Assembly (NCBI GenBank): GCA_031549085.1
Contig: JAVBQL010000019.1
Location: 1 to 64,000, forward strand
Source of the DNA: JAVBQL01 sp031549085
GTDB taxonomy: Bacteria; Spirochaetota; GWE2-31-10; MWDO01
Reading direction: 5' to 3'
DNA: 64,000 nucleotides
Shown here: piece after piece, positions 60,446 to 64,000 of the stretch
Numbering within the stretch: the first letter of the stretch is position 1
Layout of the letters: the number at the start of each line of letters is the position of its first letter
Position numbers and translations under genes: made by a program
Notes under the pieces: model-generated
What the model was told of the DNA's origin: nothing
The model's input: the letters and a program-made list of their open reading frames with translations, nothing else
Database searches by the model: none

Positions 60446-61000
60446 CTAAAGGGGCTCAAAGTTTTTTATCTTCATATAGAAGATTTCGATGGGTGCATCA
60501 CTGGCTGCATAGGGTGAAAAACTCCAGCTTTCAGGCGGATACTTATATTCATAGGAGAGATACTCTGGAAAACCATACTCACTATTATATTTTACATCTA
60601 TTGCATAACAGTAGCTCTCCTCATTTGGAATAACACTTTTTCCATCCCAATAGTTATACTCCCTAATTATACAATCAAATAGCTCATCTATTGTTAACAA
60701 CGAGTGTTCATTGCCTGTTGAGTTAAGTGTAACCTCTACTTCACTTTTATAATCACTATAGGAGTATGACTCAATCAAGCTATTTCTAACATTAACTTTG
60801 TAATCATTTCCATCCCACTCCTTAATATAGAGGAATTTATAGTTAACGATATTAGTATCTTTCCACTTTTTTAAATTGGCATCATAAGAGCCCCTATTAA
60901 AGTCAACGCTTACTGTCACTGGCATATAGCCATCACAGCCCGCAAAGAGAAACAAGATTGAAATAGCAAATAGTGTAAAAGCCCTATTTAGATAGAACAT
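60446..61000 (-). CDS. DUF6174-like lipoprotein, B-type copy 2
   Basis: A 184-residue paralogue with signal NRAFTLFAISILFLFAGC and DGYMP as in the B-type copy at 59183. The core has NLKKWKDTNIVNYKF, ESYSYSDYKSEVEV, and KYNSEYGFPEYLSYEYKYPP, ending KIKNFEPL. Confidence 0.8.
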   Translation of the reverse strand: MFYLNRAFTLFAISILFLFAGCDGYMPVTVSVDFNRGSYDANLKKWKDTNIVNYKFLYIKEWDGNDYKVNVRNSLIESYSYSDYKSEVEVTLNSTGNEHSLLTIDELFDCIIREYNYWDGKSVIPNEESYCYAIDVKYNSEYGFPEYLSYEYKYPPESWSFSPYAASDAPIEIFYMKIKNFEPL

Positions 61001-61012
61001 TTTTTTGCCTCA

Positions 61013-61564
61013 CTAAAAAGTTTGAAAATTTGATATCCTATAGATAGACCAATCCCTCTCACCATCACTATGAGAATCTGGGAGGTGATATCTAGAGATA
61101 ATACTCTTTGGATAGTGGTAAAATTCATCATATTCAACATCAATACTTGTAAAATATAGCTGATAATCTCTATACCTATGATCGTTTCCAGAATCATAGA
61201 TACCTGCTATCACATAAAATAGCCTCTCAATAGTAGATAACTCCCCATGTGAAGCGGTTTTTTCGAGAGGTTTTACAACAACATCATTACCATAGCTATC
61301 TTTGTAGGAGTAGCTCTTAATTAAGCCAGCCTCAACAACTAGATCTGCAGTTGAATCAACACCATACTGATGGTTACTGCTATAGGTAAATTTATAGTTT
61401 TCTATACCAAGAGCGTCCCACTTGTTAAGATTCGAAAAGCACAGAGCTCTATCAAAAGTTATAAATATCAGCTCACCCCTATCATAGGGTTGGCAGCCAA
61501 AGAGAGCAGGTAGAGATAGAAGCAATATCATACTTTTTATAAATAAAATAACTTTCATTTGCAT
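61013..61564 (-). CDS. DUF6174-like lipoprotein, C-type copy 2
   Basis: A 183-residue paralogue, first gene of the array, with lipobox LFGC. It shares ITFDRALCFSNLNKWDALGI, KSYSYKDSYGNDVVVK and the IYRISNFQTF end with the C-type copy at 59750. In the EYDEFYHYPKSI motif the usual Gly-Phe is His-Tyr. Confidence 0.8.
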   Translation of the reverse strand: MQMKVILFIKSMILLLSLPALFGCQPYDRGELIFITFDRALCFSNLNKWDALGIENYKFTYSSNHQYGVDSTADLVVEAGLIKSYSYKDSYGNDVVVKPLEKTASHGELSTIERLFYVIAGIYDSGNDHRYRDYQLYFTSIDVEYDEFYHYPKSIISRYHLPDSHSDGERDWSIYRISNFQTF

Positions 61565-61599
61565 AATTATAACCTTTATAAAACAATAATATACATAAA

Positions 61600-61680
61600 A
61601 GCAATAAAATTATCAATATCTTTATTATAATCTATAAAATTAAGAGAAATATTGATAATTTCATAAAACGTAAATGAGTA
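61600..61680. promoter_or_regulatory. Duplicated upstream region, copy 2
   Basis: The same inverted repeat (ATTATCAATA and TATTGATAAT) as at 60341-60420, here before the first gene of the array. It could be an operator or an RNA hairpin. Confidence 0.55.
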
Positions 61681-61688
61681 TTGATACT

Positions 61689-61723
61689 AAAAAAGCCCTC
61701 TTAAAATTAAGAGGGCTTTTTAA
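61689..61723. terminator. Bidirectional-looking terminator after the methyltransferase gene
   Basis: AAAAAGCCCTCTTAA pairs with TTAAGAGGGCTTTTT. On the minus strand it ends the methyltransferase transcript before the lipoprotein array. Confidence 0.85.
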
Positions 61724-61749
61724 AATAGTTTTTTTTATCTCTTCATATT

Positions 61750-63672
61750 TTATTTTATCTTTGCAAACTCTTTTATCAACAAAATAAGATTGTCATTTTT
61801 ATTATTTTCTTTAATATTGTTGTACTCTCTCATAAAGTCTCTGTAGGCCTTGCAGCACTCCTCTCTCTCTTCATAAAAAGTATCACCATTTTTTGATAGC
61901 TTATTTGATATTATCTTTTCAAATTTGATAAAAGTACCACTCTCAATAATATTAATCATAGTCCAAAAATTAAGATCTTTTGACATTGTTTCAAAGATCA
62001 ATTTTATTATATTTAAAGATGGAAGATAGGCCTTTTTGTTATTAAATTTTGATAAAAGATAGACAACATCTTTAAACAGCTCGAGATTGCAGCCGTTTGA
62101 ACTACCATATCCACTATTAATCTCTTCCAATAGTATCTCAATCTCTCTATCTTTACCTATATTAGTTATCAAATCCAAATCAAGAAGCAAAGAGTTTAAA
62201 TTATCTATTGAAAAATCCTCAATAATATTAAGAAAGCGCTCACTATCTACCATTCTGCTATTTTTTATTTGAAATGAGACCTCTGCTCCATCATAGATTT
62301 TACAAATGATGTCACAATCATCCACTCTGCCGCCATTGAAAAAACCATATTTGTATGCAATAGGTTTACTGATACGTTTTTTTACATTTAGGGATATACG
62401 ATTGTATAGAAGCTCTCTTTTTATATCTACTATGTCCTCTTCACTCCCCTTTTTGTTTGTATCAACAATCAATATAAACTCAATATTGCTTACCTCATTT
62501 GTCAGAGACTGCTTTCCGCCCCTAAATTTAACATACTCACTTGAGACCATAGAGAGTTTCCCTCTTCTAGAAAGTATATCAAGCATATCATCAAACTCAA
62601 TTATTCCATCAATCGAATAGCTAACCAGTATATGTGAAGCATTGACACTCTCAACAATCTTTTCAAAATCATTTTTTGCGCTGCTCTTATAACAGAACGA
62701 GGATCTTGTGTTGATCCAATCTTTTCTTATTGCAGATTTGTCAATTTTTTTACCATCAACATATATATTCTTATTTATTTCAGGCTTATCGTTTTTTGCA
62801 ATAGTGTTCAAAAGATGGTAGTTTGAACCATACTGATGCTGATTATATGGAGGGTCAAGATATGCTATATCAAAATGGGTTGCTTTTAATTTTTTAGCAA
62901 GCATGTTTGCGTCTTCCTGATAGACATAACATTTTTTTCCATTTACAAGCTCTGGCTTAATAAGTTCAACCTCTCTCAATATACGGCTTAATGCATCTCC
63001 ATTAGTACCGCCAAAACCATTATGAAACCCCTTAAAAACTCCAGATGTATTAGACCTCGTTGATGCTTCATAGAGCAGCAGGGCCAAAAGAAGCTCCATC
63101 TCATCTTTGGTTATAAGGGTCTCTCTTAACCAAAGCTCTATCATTCCCCTTATTGCATCAATCTTTTTGCCATTATAATTAGTATAAAACATTCTTTCAT
63201 TCAATTTATCAGGATTTATATCATCACTTGGACAATAGTAGAGGGATATATAGCTATCATCTTTTGAGGGCTCTCTAAGAGAGTTTAGAATATTTAGAGC
63301 ATTATCAAAACCGCCAAGTTTTTCAAATCCACTCTCAATAATTCTCTTATCAAAGGTTATAAAAACCCTATTAATTATGTAGGAGTAGTACTCCCAATCA
63401 TTGCAGTGAACTTCAAAACCAAGCCTCTTTGCAAGGCGGGATACCACACCGCTTCCAGCAAATAGATCCAGAAAGGTTCTATCAGAGCCATTTGGATCTA
63501 TCTTTGTTGATTCAATTGCTCTGTTTATTAATGGAAGTAATCTTCTTTTGTTGCCAATATATGCTATCAAATTCTCTTTTAGGTATCTATCATTTTGAAG
63601 AGACTCTTTTTCTCTTATTAATGATTTTTTGCTGCTAAGCTTGCCTCTCTTATACACAGTTTTCGGCATCAC
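61750..63672 (-). CDS. DNA adenine methyltransferase, D12 class, with C-terminal extension
   Basis: A 640-residue protein. Residues about 30-350 form a D12-class N6-adenine methyltransferase: YIGNKRRLLPLI, the S-adenosylmethionine motif LDLFAGSGVVSRL, and the catalytic DPPYNQHQYGSN. The last 270 residues have no motif I can name and are longer than the family norm (D12 enzymes are about 270-350 residues). No separate restriction gene is adjacent. It may be an orphan methylase or part of a bifunctional restriction-modification protein. Confidence 0.85.
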   Translation of the reverse strand: MMPKTVYKRGKLSSKKSLIREKESLQNDRYLKENLIAYIGNKRRLLPLINRAIESTKIDPNGSDRTFLDLFAGSGVVSRLAKRLGFEVHCNDWEYYSYIINRVFITFDKRIIESGFEKLGGFDNALNILNSLREPSKDDSYISLYYCPSDDINPDKLNERMFYTNYNGKKIDAIRGMIELWLRETLITKDEMELLLALLLYEASTRSNTSGVFKGFHNGFGGTNGDALSRILREVELIKPELVNGKKCYVYQEDANMLAKKLKATHFDIAYLDPPYNQHQYGSNYHLLNTIAKNDKPEINKNIYVDGKKIDKSAIRKDWINTRSSFCYKSSAKNDFEKIVESVNASHILVSYSIDGIIEFDDMLDILSRRGKLSMVSSEYVKFRGGKQSLTNEVSNIEFILIVDTNKKGSEEDIVDIKRELLYNRISLNVKKRISKPIAYKYGFFNGGRVDDCDIICKIYDGAEVSFQIKNSRMVDSERFLNIIEDFSIDNLNSLLLDLDLITNIGKDREIEILLEEINSGYGSSNGCNLELFKDVVYLLSKFNNKKAYLPSLNIIKLIFETMSKDLNFWTMINIIESGTFIKFEKIISNKLSKNGDTFYEEREECCKAYRDFMREYNNIKENNKNDNLILLIKEFAKIK

Positions 63673-63887
63673 ATCCCCCTTGAACCTACTAGCTAGATCT
63701 TCGGTATTAAAGAATTTTGCTTTAAATGTTTTTGTAGGGGATTTTCCTAAATCTTTATCTATAATTTATAAATGTTAAAATATAAAAATTGCATTTCTAT
63801 AAAAAATTTGTTATTATTTGTGAATACAATCCATTTTTATATAACTAATGCTGTAAAATATATCATTATATTACTTAAGGAATTAAA

Positions 63888-64000
63888 ATGGTGGAAACCA
63901 TAAAAAATATATCTCTATATTGTTTACAAACAATATACACAATGCTTCCAGCAATTGGAGCAAACGTTGCCCCTATATTGATGAAAAAAGTTCCATTTTT
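63888..64000 (+). CDS. CDP-archaeol synthase-like membrane protein (5' part only)
   Basis: The gene runs off the window end. AAGGAAT precedes the ATG. The first 37 residues, with TIYTMLPAIGANVAPILMKK, match the start of CDP-archaeol synthase (CarS/DUF46) proteins, in which a YxAN-x-A/P-P motif opens the first helix. Bacterial members are of uncertain function. Confidence 0.6.
   Translation, partial: MVETIKNISLYCLQTIYTMLPAIGANVAPILMKKVPF

Overview
The window reads as AT-rich bacterial chromosome, most probably from a spirochaete. The supporting signs are a 593-residue alanyl-tRNA synthetase without the usual C-terminal half, a flagellar rod protein of the spirochaetal FlgF/FlhO type, an XPB-type DNA repair helicase, a Bmp/PnrA-type lipoprotein, and many lipoproteins with loose lipoboxes such as FSSC, FVSC and LISC. 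I cannot fix the genus. No rRNA, tRNA, CRISPR array, prophage or transposase was seen.

Layout. 1-2472: two lipoproteins on the minus strand, one an astacin-type metallopeptidase. 2886-6879: XPB helicase with a partner protein, then purC. 6952-8855: spermidine synthase and a Bmp lipoprotein. 9067-12887: a membrane sensor-like protein, a degenerate GGDEF protein and a secreted protein. 12929-16807: lipoprotein, CAP-domain protein, metG. 17161-19561: PIN-domain protein, flgF, small lipoprotein. 19809-21115: a VTT membrane protein and a flavodoxin. 21193-28635: a minus-strand block (pgi, DUF192, MMPL exporter, a protein with two tandem ferredoxin-like repeats, SPFH protein, pgsA-like, ndk). 28834-33065: small conserved proteins, thioesterase, nth, ClC channel. 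33476-40976: dsbD, a second SPFH protein, dapA, lipoprotein, alaS. 41699-45032: CtpA-type protease and argJ. 45471-50327: a pstSCAB operon ending in a PhoU fused to an ArsC/LMW-phosphatase-like domain. 50553-53994: ROK kinase, CheY-like receiver, HPt protein, YgiQ radical SAM. 53977-55682: DUF2752 and three tandem DUF4234 proteins. 55891-57541: parAB. 57560-61564: seven tandem DUF6174-like lipoproteins. 61750-63672: D12-class DNA adenine methyltransferase. 63888-64000: start of a CDP-archaeol-synthase-like gene.

The most unusual content lies between genes from 31230 to 45470. Ten copies of an 80-106 base hairpin element occur there (two on the minus strand). The long outer arms differ between copies but are complementary within each copy. 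They flank a near-invariant core: an asymmetric internal loop (CAAA opposite GAC), then a short inner stem and an apical hairpin. In the nine copies with intact arms I count 14 G.U wobbles against a single A.C mismatch when the core is read in one direction, and the inner stem shows compensatory changes. This points to a structure kept at the RNA level on a defined strand. These hairpins travel with two other repeat families: a C-rich/G-rich palindrome that usually sits just after a stop codon in fixed orientation, and an approximately 50-base AT-rich repeat. I know of no named family that matches and offer this as the best candidate for an undescribed element.

All calls come from reading translations and motifs by eye. 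No database search was possible.
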